Positions 33,069 to 41,086 of a DNA stretch of 64,000 nt are shown in pieces (the first letter of the stretch is position 1; each line of letters starts with the position of its first letter). The notes beneath the pieces were generated by a model. That model saw only the letters and a program-made list of their open reading frames with translations, searched no databases and had not been told where the DNA came from. The DNA is from Nocardia sp. NBC_00565 (lineage in GTDB: Bacteria > Actinomycetota > Actinomycetes > Mycobacteriales > Mycobacteriaceae). Location of the stretch: positions 7,998,001 to 8,062,000 of the forward strand of contig NZ_CP107785.1 of NCBI RefSeq assembly GCF_036345915.1, in the 5' to 3' direction. Made by a program: the position numbers and the translations under genes.

Positions 33069-34408
33069 CAGCTCGCCCTCGATTCCGCCGAGTCCGGCTC
33101 GCTCACCAGGGAACTCAGACTCAGCGCCTGCTTGACCCGCATCCGATGATCGAGCATGACCGACCGGGCCACACCATCGAGCAGATCCCACAGCTCGTCC
33201 GGCTCATAGACGCCGGCCTCCCTGACATCGCGACCGTGCAGGCGCACCCAGAGTCGTCGCAGGTAGGACCGCCACGGTGTGCGCAATTCGGCGGCGATGG
33301 CGGCCAGTGGCCCATCGTTGGGCCCGACACTCACCGCGAGCCGCCGCGCCTGCAGCACATACGCCTCACGTTGCCAGCGGCCGTTGATGACTCGATGCGC
33401 TGTTGTCCGAGCACCGTCCGTCTCGGTGTCCTGGGTGGTCCCGATCGGTCGCAGCCCCAACGCGAGCGTGCGTCCGGTGGACGCCGCGACCCGCAGCGAT
33501 TCATCGAGAAGCGCCCAGGGCGAACAACTCCGGGCGATCTCCGTGGTCACCAGTTCCGGAATCGGCGGCAGCTCGGCGCGTTCGCTGGATGCCTGCAGCG
33601 CGGTGAAGACGCGCTCGTAGATGGTCCGATCGAACGGCAGCCCCAGGGTGGCCTTCGAGGCCGAGACGCCGAGCGCGGGTGCTTGCGGCAGCGGATGCGC
33701 GGTAAGCCCGAGCTCCGCCGCTGTCGGTGCTGATCCGTTGTGCCAGAGCCGAATTCCCGTATGGGTGCCCGCATGTGCGGCCACCAGCCGGTCGAACTCC
33801 GCCTGGCCGTCGTCGCCGGTGTACCCGAGCCGGGCGGCGGCGCAGGCCTCGAGCAGGGCCAGCGCCAGCAGCGTGTGGTCTCCGGTCGGACCGGCCACCG
33901 GCCGCCGCCCCCACGCGATATCGATCAGCGCGGTGAGTTCGCCGCCGCGCGCTCCATCGGTCAGATACTCCTTCAGCGCCTGGGTGGTCCGCCCCGCGGT
34001 GAACTCGTGAATGTCACGCAGCGCCGCCTCGGCGATCGCCCTGTCCCGCACCGCATCCGGCGCACCCGAGGTGGTCGCCAGTTCGAAACAGCGTTGGAAA
34101 TACAGATCTTGGGGATTGCCCTCGGTGATCCGCAACGCCCGCCGGACCTGCTTGAGCAGTGTGAACCAGCCGGCCGTCGCACGCAGGACGTCCGCGGCGG
34201 CGTGCATCCGGGTGGCGAGCAGGGTCGCGCCATCCGCGGTGAGGATCGGGCCCGCGCACAGCGGATGCTGAACCGGGCGAATGACCAACGGGTCGAGGAT
34301 GAGCTTCACCGTGCGGCGCAACGGTCCGCCATGCGGTCCACTGAGGGGCTCGACACCGTCGAACCGGCGCCAAACCTCATCCAGCACCATCGCGCGCGGC
34401 CGTCGCAT
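33068..34408 (-). CDS. Unknown protein, first gene of the CHAT operon (446 residues)
   Basis: A soluble, mostly helical protein with no recognised domain. It begins MRRPRAMVLDEVWRRFDG and is rich in Arg and Ala. Segments such as LKEYLTDGARGGELTALIDI and LLALALLEACAAARLGYTGD suggest alpha-helical repeats. It leads the operon, whose four genes are separated by at most one base or overlap, so all four proteins are probably needed together. The promoter should lie in the 128 bases upstream of 34408. Confidence 0.6.
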   Translation of the reverse strand: MRRPRAMVLDEVWRRFDGVEPLSGPHGGPLRRTVKLILDPLVIRPVQHPLCAGPILTADGATLLATRMHAAADVLRATAGWFTLLKQVRRALRITEGNPQDLYFQRCFELATTSGAPDAVRDRAIAEAALRDIHEFTAGRTTQALKEYLTDGARGGELTALIDIAWGRRPVAGPTGDHTLLALALLEACAAARLGYTGDDGQAEFDRLVAAHAGTHTGIRLWHNGSAPTAAELGLTAHPLPQAPALGVSASKATLGLPFDRTIYERVFTALQASSERAELPPIPELVTTEIARSCSPWALLDESLRVAASTGRTLALGLRPIGTTQDTETDGARTTAHRVINGRWQREAYVLQARRLAVSVGPNDGPLAAIAAELRTPWRSYLRRLWVRLHGRDVREAGVYEPDELWDLLDGVARSVMLDHRMRVKQALSLSSLVSEPDSAESRAS

Positions 34409-34536
34409 TCGACCAGGTTAACGGAATTTTGCCGATGCGAGGCACCGGAAAACTGGGATCGGTAGGGCGCGAGGCATTTCTACCTTTCTCGTATCGGCTC
34501 CACCGCGGGGCCGAACGAAGCAAAAGGAACGAAATC

Positions 34537-35076
34537 ATGAACACGAAGCCGGTCCGTATCTACGCCGCCGCTCTCACCGTCACCGCCGCCGCCGTCGGCC
34601 TGTTCGTCACCGGATGCAGCGATGATTCCGGCAGCAGCAGCCCGACCACATCCGCGAAGGCCACCGCGGCGGCACCCGCGCCGTCCGGCAAGTCCGTGGC
34701 CGCGGTCGACGGCAAGGCGCTCGACGGAAAGTTCGAGACCACCTGCGCCAAGCAGGGCGGCACCCTGGCCCTGGCGCTGAGCGACACCAATAACGCGACC
34801 TACGGCACCCTCAGCGTCAGCGCCTCCATCACCGGCGCCGATTCGGTCCAGGCGGTAGCGGTCGCGGGCAGCAAGGGTGGCGCCAATGGCCTGCCCTACG
34901 CGCTCGGCTTCGGCAACGGAATGCCCGGCGGATCGGCGAAGCTCGTCAAGGACGGCAATACCTACAAGGTCACCGGTGAAGGTGTCGGCGCCCCCGACCT
35001 CACCAATCCCACCGCGGGCCCGAAGGCGTCGAAATTCGACATCACCTTCGCCTGCTCGACGGTCGTCGGCGGCTAA
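34537..35076 (+). CDS. LpqH-family (19 kDa) lipoprotein
   Basis: A 179-residue lipoprotein from ATG 34537, with AAAAGGAAC upstream. The signal peptide ends at lipobox VTGC (Cys27). A Ser/Thr/Ala/Pro linker (30-50) leads to the LpqH/Lpp fold, with FETTCAKQGG and FDITFACST supplying the conserved disulfide pair. LpqH is a surface lipoprotein of mycobacteria and relatives with no settled enzymatic function. It is followed by a hairpin and a membrane-protein gene. Confidence 0.82.
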   Translation: MNTKPVRIYAAALTVTAAAVGLFVTGCSDDSGSSSPTTSAKATAAAPAPSGKSVAAVDGKALDGKFETTCAKQGGTLALALSDTNNATYGTLSVSASITGADSVQAVAVAGSKGGANGLPYALGFGNGMPGGSAKLVKDGNTYKVTGEGVGAPDLTNPTAGPKASKFDITFACSTVVGG

Positions 35077-35094
35077 ATATCGATTGCCCCGCTC

Positions 35095-35121
35095 GCTCAC
35101 GCCCTGGGTAGGGCGTGAGCG
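35095..35121 (+). terminator. Terminator after the LpqH-like gene
   Basis: Eleven-base perfect arms (GCTCACGCCCT and its complement) with a four-to-five-base loop, starting 19 bases after the stop. No T run follows. Confidence 0.6.
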
Positions 35122-35144
35122 GGCCTACTACCCATTAGGAAATC

Positions 35145-35948
35145 ATGAAAACCATCGCCCGCTCGATCGCCCTCGCCTTTCTCGTCCTGGCCATCGGCTA
35201 TTACCTCTGGCACGGCCTCACCTATGTTCCGTCCGATGTTTTCGACGACAGCATGCTCGCCTGGGTCGGCCCGCAGATGGCGCTGCCGATTATCGCCATC
35301 ACCGTCGTCCCCATCGTCTTCGCATTCACCGGAGACGGCATTCTGCAGGCCTTCACCGGTCACAACAGCGCCGAATTCCGCGATGGTCTGCTCGGCATCG
35401 GCACCGTGAAGTCCTTCCACCAGACCGGACTCACCGTCAATGACCAGCCGCAGATCCGCATCGAATTCGGCGTCGAGGGCGTCGACGGCAAGATCTTCGA
35501 CGCACAGGCGAAAATGATCGTCCCGCTCACCGAACTCGCGCTGCTGCAGCCGGGTGTCGTCCTGCCGGTGCGCTACCGGCCCGACCGCCCCGACAAGGTC
35601 GAGGTCGACCGCTCGGGCGATATGTCCGCGGCACAGCAGGCGATGAACGAATCAATGCTGCGGAAAGGCTTCACCACCAGGGCCAAACTCGATATCGCCG
35701 AGCGCGGCAGCACTGCCCAGGCGGTCGTGCAGACCCTGTCGGTGCCCGGCGAAATCCGCAACGGCCACTCCAAGATCGAGCTCGGCCTGGTCGTAACCCG
35801 CCCGGACGGAACAACATTCGCCACCCGCGTGGAGAAGTTTCTGCCGCCCGCCAGCGTCGGCCAAGTCCAGGTCGGCCGCATCATTTCGGTTCACTATCTG
35901 CCGGAGAACGAGCAGGAGGTCGTCGTCGCCCTACAAGTCAATGCTTGA
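35145..35948 (+). CDS. Two-helix membrane protein of unknown function, 3' end altered by an IS
   Basis: A 267-residue product from ATG 35145 with GGAAATC upstream. Two N-terminal membrane helices (about 5-25 and 45-65) are followed by a soluble domain with internal duplication: GTVKSFHQTGLTVNDQPQIR and RAKLDIAERGSTAQAVVQTL begin similar DUF3592-like halves, each with a pattern of (V/I)RIEFGV or KIELGLV. The coding frame runs into the IS605 element, whose terminal TTGA supplies the TGA stop, so the natural C-terminus may be changed by one or more residues. Confidence 0.65.
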   Translation: MKTIARSIALAFLVLAIGYYLWHGLTYVPSDVFDDSMLAWVGPQMALPIIAITVVPIVFAFTGDGILQAFTGHNSAEFRDGLLGIGTVKSFHQTGLTVNDQPQIRIEFGVEGVDGKIFDAQAKMIVPLTELALLQPGVVLPVRYRPDRPDKVEVDRSGDMSAAQQAMNESMLRKGFTTRAKLDIAERGSTAQAVVQTLSVPGEIRNGHSKIELGLVVTRPDGTTFATRVEKFLPPASVGQVQVGRIISVHYLPENEQEVVVALQVNA

Positions 35949-35991
35949 CGTCCTCTCCCGCCTGAAGGCGGAAGATTCCGGCCTGTGCGGG

Positions 35992-37185
35992 CTACGCCGC
36001 GCTTCCGGTGGGTTCCTGCTTCAACGCCGGTTGCTCGACCGAGGCCGAGGCTGACACCAGCTCCACAAGCGTTGGGCTGTCCGCACGTCCTGCGGCCAGA
36101 ATGTTCTTCGCGGCGTTCAAATCCCGATCGTGGGTTGTGCCGCACGTGCAGGTCCAGGCGCGCACATGCAGGGGCTTGCTGCCCGACAGCGCGCCGCACA
36201 CCGAGCACATCTGCGAGGACGGGAAGAACCGATCCACCCTGCCGAATTCTCGGCCGTAACGGTTGGCTTTCTCCTCCAGCATGCGGGTGAACATGGCCCA
36301 CCCGGCGTCGTGGACCGACTTCGCCAGCCTCGTGCGGGCGAGACCTTTCACGCACAGGTCCTCGACGTATACCGCTTGGTTGTCGCGGATGATCGCCGTG
36401 GAATGCTTGTGCGCCCAGTCCCGGCGCGTGTCGGCCACCTTCGTGTGCGCCTTCGCAACCTTCAATCGGGCCTTGGCCCGATTGAAGGAACCCTTCTCCT
36501 TGCGGGACAACGCTTTCTGCGCCTTGCGGAGCTTGCGTTCGGCCTGCCGCAGAAAGCGTGGCGAGGCGATCGTCTTCCCGTCCGACAGAACCGCGAACGA
36601 TGTCAGCCCCAGGTCGATACCAACCTCGCTGTCCACCTCGGGCAACAGCTCGGTGTCGACCTGAACGACGAACGACGCGAAATAACGGCCCGCCGCATCC
36701 TTCACAACGGTCACGCTCGTCGGAGCGGACGGCAGCTCTCGCGACCAGCGAACCACAACGTCGCCGATCTTCGGCAGCCGCAGCTTCCGGCCCGAGGTCA
36801 CAGTGAACTTGGCGTTGCGGGTGAAGCGGATCGACTGCCTGCTGTCCTTGCGAGACCGGTACCTCGGCGGAGCAACCTTCGCGCCCTTGCGCTTCCCGGA
36901 CGACGAGGTGAAGAAGTTCCGGTAGGCCGTGTTCAGGTCGGCGAGTGCCTGCTGAAGCACCACCGCTGACACTTCCCCGAGCCATTCCCGCTCCGGGGTC
37001 TGCTTGGCCTCGGTGAGCCGCTTCGACAACTCGCCGTCGCTGATCCGCTTCCCGACCTCGAACGCTTCGCGCCGAGCGGCCAGCGCGTCGTTGAACACCA
37101 CCCGCGCACAACCGAACGCCTTCGCCAACGACACCTGCTGTCCCACTGTGGGATACAAGCGGAAGTTGTATCGAAGCTGCACCAC
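35992..37185 (-). CDS. tnpB: TnpB-family RNA-guided nuclease of the IS605 element
   Basis: A 397-residue TnpB. Catalytic Asp is in GIDLGLTSFAVL, Glu in VEDLCVKGLA and Asp in THDRDLNAAKN. The zinc ribbon has CSVCG and CTCG. The N-terminus MVQLRYNFRLYPTVGQQ is standard. It reads away from tnpA and toward the right end, whose sequence should form the guide-bearing RNA. The last 35 residues (after the RuvC domain) form a variable tail. All catalytic residues are present. Confidence 0.93.
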   Translation of the reverse strand: MVQLRYNFRLYPTVGQQVSLAKAFGCARVVFNDALAARREAFEVGKRISDGELSKRLTEAKQTPEREWLGEVSAVVLQQALADLNTAYRNFFTSSSGKRKGAKVAPPRYRSRKDSRQSIRFTRNAKFTVTSGRKLRLPKIGDVVVRWSRELPSAPTSVTVVKDAAGRYFASFVVQVDTELLPEVDSEVGIDLGLTSFAVLSDGKTIASPRFLRQAERKLRKAQKALSRKEKGSFNRAKARLKVAKAHTKVADTRRDWAHKHSTAIIRDNQAVYVEDLCVKGLARTRLAKSVHDAGWAMFTRMLEEKANRYGREFGRVDRFFPSSQMCSVCGALSGSKPLHVRAWTCTCGTTHDRDLNAAKNILAAGRADSPTLVELVSASASVEQPALKQEPTGSAA

Positions 37186-37204
37186 CTGATTCTATCATTG
37201 GTTT

Positions 37205-37621
37205 ATGGCCGAATACGGAGACATACGCACCGGCAGGCACTGTGTTTTCGTGCTGCATGCCCACTTGGTCTTCGTCACCAAATATCGACATCGTGTGTTC
37301 ACCGACCGGCACCTGAGCCGCATGGAACAGATCATGCGCGCGGTGTGTGAGGACTTCGAGTGCGAGCTTGTCGAGTTCAACGGCGACACCAACCATGTCC
37401 ACCTGCTGGTCGACTTCCCACCCAAGGTCGCCCTGTCCAAGCTGGTCAACTCCCTCAAAGGCGTGTCCTCGCGCCGAATGCGTCAAGAGTTCCCCGACCT
37501 CGTGCGTCACTATTGGCGGGCACAACGCTTATGGTCGGGCTCCTACTTCGCCGGTTCGGTCGGCGGCGCCCCAATCTCGGCGCTGCGCCAGTACATCGAA
37601 CAACAAGACCGGCCCGTCTAG
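37205..37621 (+). CDS. tnpA: IS200/IS605 Y1 transposase TnpA
   Basis: A 138-residue HUH single-strand transposase. The metal-binding HUH motif is HVHLLV (about residues 63-68), and the catalytic tyrosine lies in ALRQYIEQQ near residue 130. The length is typical. It is divergent from tnpB with overlapping promoters in the 19 bases between. It excises and inserts single-stranded DNA at short target sites. Confidence 0.93.
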   Translation: MAEYGDIRTGRHCVFVLHAHLVFVTKYRHRVFTDRHLSRMEQIMRAVCEDFECELVEFNGDTNHVHLLVDFPPKVALSKLVNSLKGVSSRRMRQEFPDLVRHYWRAQRLWSGSYFAGSVGGAPISALRQYIEQQDRPV

Positions 37622-37711
37622 AGCACGCTCGCCCGCTGCGCGGACTCCCGCGTCCGCCTTCACCACCGCCCTGAAGGACGGCGCACTAGCGGACCTTCGG
37701 TAGCCCAGCGA

Positions 37712-37750
37712 ATGTTGCTCTCGTTCGATACCAGCGAACGAGAGCAACAT
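37712..37750 (+). terminator. Rho-independent terminator
   Basis: Sixteen-base perfect arms (ATGTTGCTCTCGTTCG and its complement) with a seven-base loop, followed by TTTT. It lies just beyond the IS605 element. It may be the original terminator of the membrane-protein gene at 35145, now displaced by the IS. The rest of the gap 37751-37897 should hold the promoter of the next gene; I see no clear boxes. Confidence 0.85.
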
Positions 37751-37897
37751 TTTTCGTATGTCAGAACACTCGAGAAGCCGTAGTAACAGGTCGGCTTTGA
37801 GGGTTACCTAATTGGTCAGCCGTTCATCGGAACGTTTCCCGGGGATCGTTTGGGGCGCTTAACGTGCGCCCGTCAGCACTATCCAGGAGGTCGCCAC

Positions 37898-37969
37898 GTG
37901 AGCGAAGCGAGCCATCGACACAGCCCCTCTGGGGGGCACGACGGAGCCGAGCGTCAGCGAGGCGGAGTC
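37898..37969 (+). repeat. Start-codon-inserted repeat, copy A
   Basis: A 72-base element begins GTGAGCGAAGCGAGCCATCG and ends AGCGAGGCGGAGTC, directly before GTGAAC. It is about four-fifths identical by eye to 54402-54472. AGGAGG lies eight bases before its first GTG, so it sits between the ribosome-binding site and the native start of the PhoX gene, flanked by GTGAGC and GTGAAC. Being 24 codons long it keeps the frame and adds 24 residues. Confidence 0.75.
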
Positions 37970-40039
37970 GTGAACCTCAAACCCCTCGCCCTGTTCGTGA
38001 AGCGGGACGGCCGGCCGAAGCGGTCGGCCCTCACCTGTCAGTACAAGTGCGGTAACGCCTGCTTCCACGAGGCGCCGAACACCTCGGACAACGAATATTT
38101 CGGCGATATGGTGCGAGCGGCGCTGTCGCGGCGCGGCCTGCTGAAGGGCAGTGCGGGTGTCGTGGTCGCGGTCGGCGCGGCCGGTGTGCTCGCGGCTTGC
38201 GGAGATGACGACAAGGTCGAGTTGGCCGCGGGTGGCTCGCTGGTCGACGGCGTGCCGGTAGGCACCAACTTCAAGCCGGTCGCGGCGAATTCCGATGACG
38301 CGCTGGTCATTCCGGAGGGCTACGAGCACAACGTGGTGATCCGCTGGGGCGATCCGCTGTTCGCGGACGCGCCGAAATTCGACGCCGACAAGCAGAGCGC
38401 GGCCGCACAGGGCAAGCAGTTCGGCTTCAACAACGATTTCGCGGCGCTGCTGCCCATCGAGGGGCAGGCGAACACCTACCTGCTGGTGGTGAATCACGAG
38501 TACACCACCGAGCCGCAGATGTTCAAGGGCTATGACAAGGCGAATCCGTCGTTGGAGCACTACCAGACCGCGCTTGCCGCACACGGTCTTTCGGTGGTCC
38601 AGGTCAAGGGCGAATCCGAAACCGGCAAGCTGACACCGGAATTCGGCAAGTACAACCGCCGCATCACCGGCTCCACCGAATTCACCGTCAGCGGTCCGGC
38701 CGCAGGCAGCGCCTTCCTGAAGACGAACGCCGACCCGACCGGCACCAAGGTGCTCGGCACCCTGAACAACTGCTCCGGCGGTGTGACCCCGTGGGGCACT
38801 GTGCTTTCCGGTGAAGAGAACATCAACCAGTACTTCGCCAACGCGGACAAGGTCGCCGACGAGCCCGCCAAGGCAAGGCTCAAACGCTACGGTTTCGCGA
38901 ACACCTCCGAACGCAAGTGGGAGCGCCACGAGCCCCGATTCGATCTGGAGAAGGAACCGAACGAGGCCAACCGCTTCGGTTGGGTCATCGAGGTCGACCC
39001 GTGGGATGCATCGGCCGCGCCGATCAAGCACACCGCGCTCGGCCGGTTCAAGCATGAGGCCGCGACCATCCATGTCGCCGCGGACGGCACCGTGGTCGCC
39101 TATATGGGCGACGATGAGCGCTTCGACTACATGTACAAGTTCGTCTCGTCGCGAAAGGTGCAGTCTGGCACCGGCCAAGCCAGCATGCGGCACAACCTGA
39201 CCATCCTGGACGCGGGCACGCTGTACGTCGCGAAGTTCACCGGCGATCACCCGGACAAGATCGATGGCAACGGCACCGTCCCCTCGGACAAGGGTTTCAC
39301 CGGTACCGGCCAGTGGATTCCGCTGCTGGTCACCGCCGAGGACGGCAAGGCCACCTCGAAGGTGGACGGCTTTACCGCCGAAGAGGTTTCGGTCTTCACC
39401 CGGTTGGCGGCCGATAAGGTCGGCGCGACCAAGATGGACCGCCCCGAGGACTTCGAGGCAAATCCCAAGTCCGGCAAGGTCTATGTCGCGCTGACCTACA
39501 ACGAGCAGCGCGGTGCGGGGGGCAAGGCCGCCGTGGACGAGGCGAATCCGCGCAATGTCAACAAGTTCGGGCAGGTGCTCGAACTCGACGACGACCACGC
39601 GGGCACCAAGTTCACCTGGAATATCCTGATGCTGTGCGGTGATCCGAAGACCACCGACACATACTTCGCCGGATTCGACAAGGCCAAGGTCAGCCCGATC
39701 GCCGCGCCGGACAACCTGGCCTTCGACGACTACGGCAACCTGTGGATCTCCACCGATGCCTCGCGCGCCACCGGCGCCAACGACGGCCTGTTCTCGGTGG
39801 TGCTCGACGGTGCGAATCGCGGTGAGACCAAACAATTCCTGACCGTGCCGTTCGGCGCGGAGACCTGTGGTCCGACCGTATCGGAACACCGGGTCACCGT
39901 CTGCGTCCAGCACCCGGGCGAGCGCGACGACGCGACCGCCGAGAAGCCCGCCTCGCACTGGCCCGATGGCGGCGACAGTCTGCCCCGACCGGCCGTTGTC
40001 TCGGTGTGGAAGAAGGGCGGCGGCCGGATCGGCACCTAG
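37898..40039 (+). CDS. PhoX-family phosphatase (DUF839), Tat-exported
   Basis: A PhoX-like protein of 689 residues from GTG 37970, or 713 from GTG 37898. The longer start is listed because AGGAGG is eight bases before it; the extra 24 residues come from an inserted repeat. The family N-terminus is NLKPLALFVKRDGRPKRSAL with CQYKCGNACFHE. A twin-arginine signal SRRGLLKG follows, ending at LAAC, so the protein is probably exported folded and lipidated. The phosphatase body includes VVNHEYTTEP, NNCSGGVTPWGTVLSGEEN, YMGDDERFDYMYKFVS and APDNLAFDDYGNLW (Ca/Fe site). It should hydrolyse phosphate esters outside the cell. Confidence 0.87.
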   Translation: MSEASHRHSPSGGHDGAERQRGGVVNLKPLALFVKRDGRPKRSALTCQYKCGNACFHEAPNTSDNEYFGDMVRAALSRRGLLKGSAGVVVAVGAAGVLAACGDDDKVELAAGGSLVDGVPVGTNFKPVAANSDDALVIPEGYEHNVVIRWGDPLFADAPKFDADKQSAAAQGKQFGFNNDFAALLPIEGQANTYLLVVNHEYTTEPQMFKGYDKANPSLEHYQTALAAHGLSVVQVKGESETGKLTPEFGKYNRRITGSTEFTVSGPAAGSAFLKTNADPTGTKVLGTLNNCSGGVTPWGTVLSGEENINQYFANADKVADEPAKARLKRYGFANTSERKWERHEPRFDLEKEPNEANRFGWVIEVDPWDASAAPIKHTALGRFKHEAATIHVAADGTVVAYMGDDERFDYMYKFVSSRKVQSGTGQASMRHNLTILDAGTLYVAKFTGDHPDKIDGNGTVPSDKGFTGTGQWIPLLVTAEDGKATSKVDGFTAEEVSVFTRLAADKVGATKMDRPEDFEANPKSGKVYVALTYNEQRGAGGKAAVDEANPRNVNKFGQVLELDDDHAGTKFTWNILMLCGDPKTTDTYFAGFDKAKVSPIAAPDNLAFDDYGNLWISTDASRATGANDGLFSVVLDGANRGETKQFLTVPFGAETCGPTVSEHRVTVCVQHPGERDDATAEKPASHWPDGGDSLPRPAVVSVWKKGGGRIGT

Positions 40040-40055
40040 CCGAAGGCCGCGCAAC

Positions 40056-40099
40056 ACACGAAACCGCTACTCGACCTGCAGGGAGTAGCGGTTTCGTGT
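40056..40099 (+). terminator. Terminator after the PhoX gene
   Basis: Seventeen-base perfect arms (ACACGAAACCGCTACTC and complement) around a 10-base loop, followed by TGTTT. Confidence 0.85.
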
Positions 40100-40145
40100 T
40101 GTTTCAGCTGTGTTCAATTTGCGGCGTTCCCGGGGCCCTGCGTGG

Positions 40146-40922
40146 TCACGCTCCGCTACCGCCTCCGGGCCCGTCGCTCACGCCGCGGCTGCCGAACAGG
40201 CCGGCGATATTCGCGTAGCGCGCGAAATCGCCTTGGGCGCCGCTGTACACGTTGACATCGGTGCCGCCCGCGATGCCGGGAATGCTGCCGCCGTCGGTGG
40301 TCTGCCAGAACGTCCAGGTCGGCCAGCCGCCGGGTACTTCGGGGTGTTCGTTGCCGCGATAGTCGGCGATCCAGAGCGGGTACCGGGTGAACTCGGTGGT
40401 GTTCGCCATCGCCGTCTTCCAGAAATTCGGATACGTGTAGATGATCGGCACCCGCCCGGTCAGCGCCTGCACGGTGTTCAGATACCGATGCGTCCAGTTG
40501 ATCAGCCCGCCCGGATCCAGCCCACCCGCGTTCTCCAGGTCGAGTACCGGCGGCAGATCCATCGGCCCGTTCTGCCCGAGCACGACCGTCGCGTACAACG
40601 CCGCCTGCGGCTCCGGCGCCAGATTCGGCCGCGCGTAGTGATATGTCCCACGCGCGACGCCCGCCGCCCGCATCAGCAGACTGTCGGGCACGAAGTACGG
40701 ATTGACGTAGTTCACTCCCTCGGTCGCCTTGACCATGGCGAAGTCGTGCCCAGCCCGCTTCACCGCGAACCAGTCGATGAACCGCCCGTCGACGTGCTGC
40801 CAAGACGACACATCCGGCCCACTCGGTCCCGCCGCCGCCGTGCCGGTAGCGGTAAGGATGCTGCCCACAGTGATCGCGGACAACGCCAATGCGCGAGTCG
40901 ATCTCCAACGAGTGCTATCCAT
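40146..40922 (-). CDS. Secreted GH25 lysozyme-like muramidase
   Basis: A 258-residue protein from ATG 40922 with AAAAGG upstream. The signal peptide ends near residue 31 (TGTAAAG). The GH25 catalytic domain has DVSSWQ at the first strand, FAMVKATEG, LPPVLDLEN (catalytic Asp and Glu) and PLWIADYRG, ending with FWQTTDGG and DVNVYSG. It cleaves the glycan strand of peptidoglycan. A glycine-rich tail closes the protein. It is transcribed alone, convergent with the PhoX gene. Confidence 0.9.
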   Translation of the reverse strand: MDSTRWRSTRALALSAITVGSILTATGTAAAGPSGPDVSSWQHVDGRFIDWFAVKRAGHDFAMVKATEGVNYVNPYFVPDSLLMRAAGVARGTYHYARPNLAPEPQAALYATVVLGQNGPMDLPPVLDLENAGGLDPGGLINWTHRYLNTVQALTGRVPIIYTYPNFWKTAMANTTEFTRYPLWIADYRGNEHPEVPGGWPTWTFWQTTDGGSIPGIAGGTDVNVYSGAQGDFARYANIAGLFGSRGVSDGPGGGSGA

Positions 40923-41086
40923 GCCTTTTGACGATAGCGACAAGTGTCAGCTGTGACCAGTGTTACGTATGAGGTATTTGCGCAATGTTCACCAAGGAAC
41001 CCGCCACGGGAGTCGACTACTCGGCAAAGCTCACGCCGTGCGGCATCCCACGTCGTCATCCCGTTGGATAGCGACCGGGCAGATCG

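Larger units (their letters stand above)
35945..37705 (-). mobile_element. IS605-type insertion sequence (divergent tnpA and tnpB)
   Basis: The right end, read on the minus strand, contains a hairpin CCGCCTTCAGGCGGGAGAGG and finishes with GACGTCAA, the usual IS605-group end with TCAA at the cleavage site. This sets one boundary at 35945. Inside are tnpB on the minus strand and the Y1 transposase gene tnpA on the plus strand, 19 bases apart. A second hairpin, GTCCGCCTTCA with TGAAGGACGG at about 37652-37683, marks the other end. The outer limit there, near 37700, is approximate. Both genes are intact, so the element may be active. Confidence 0.75.

Noticed and set aside
37859..40057. A 732-residue open frame antisense to the PhoX gene
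   Set aside because: Its frame is open only because of the GC-rich third positions of phoX. The product has no recognisable domain, while the sense strand encodes a full PhoX protein.
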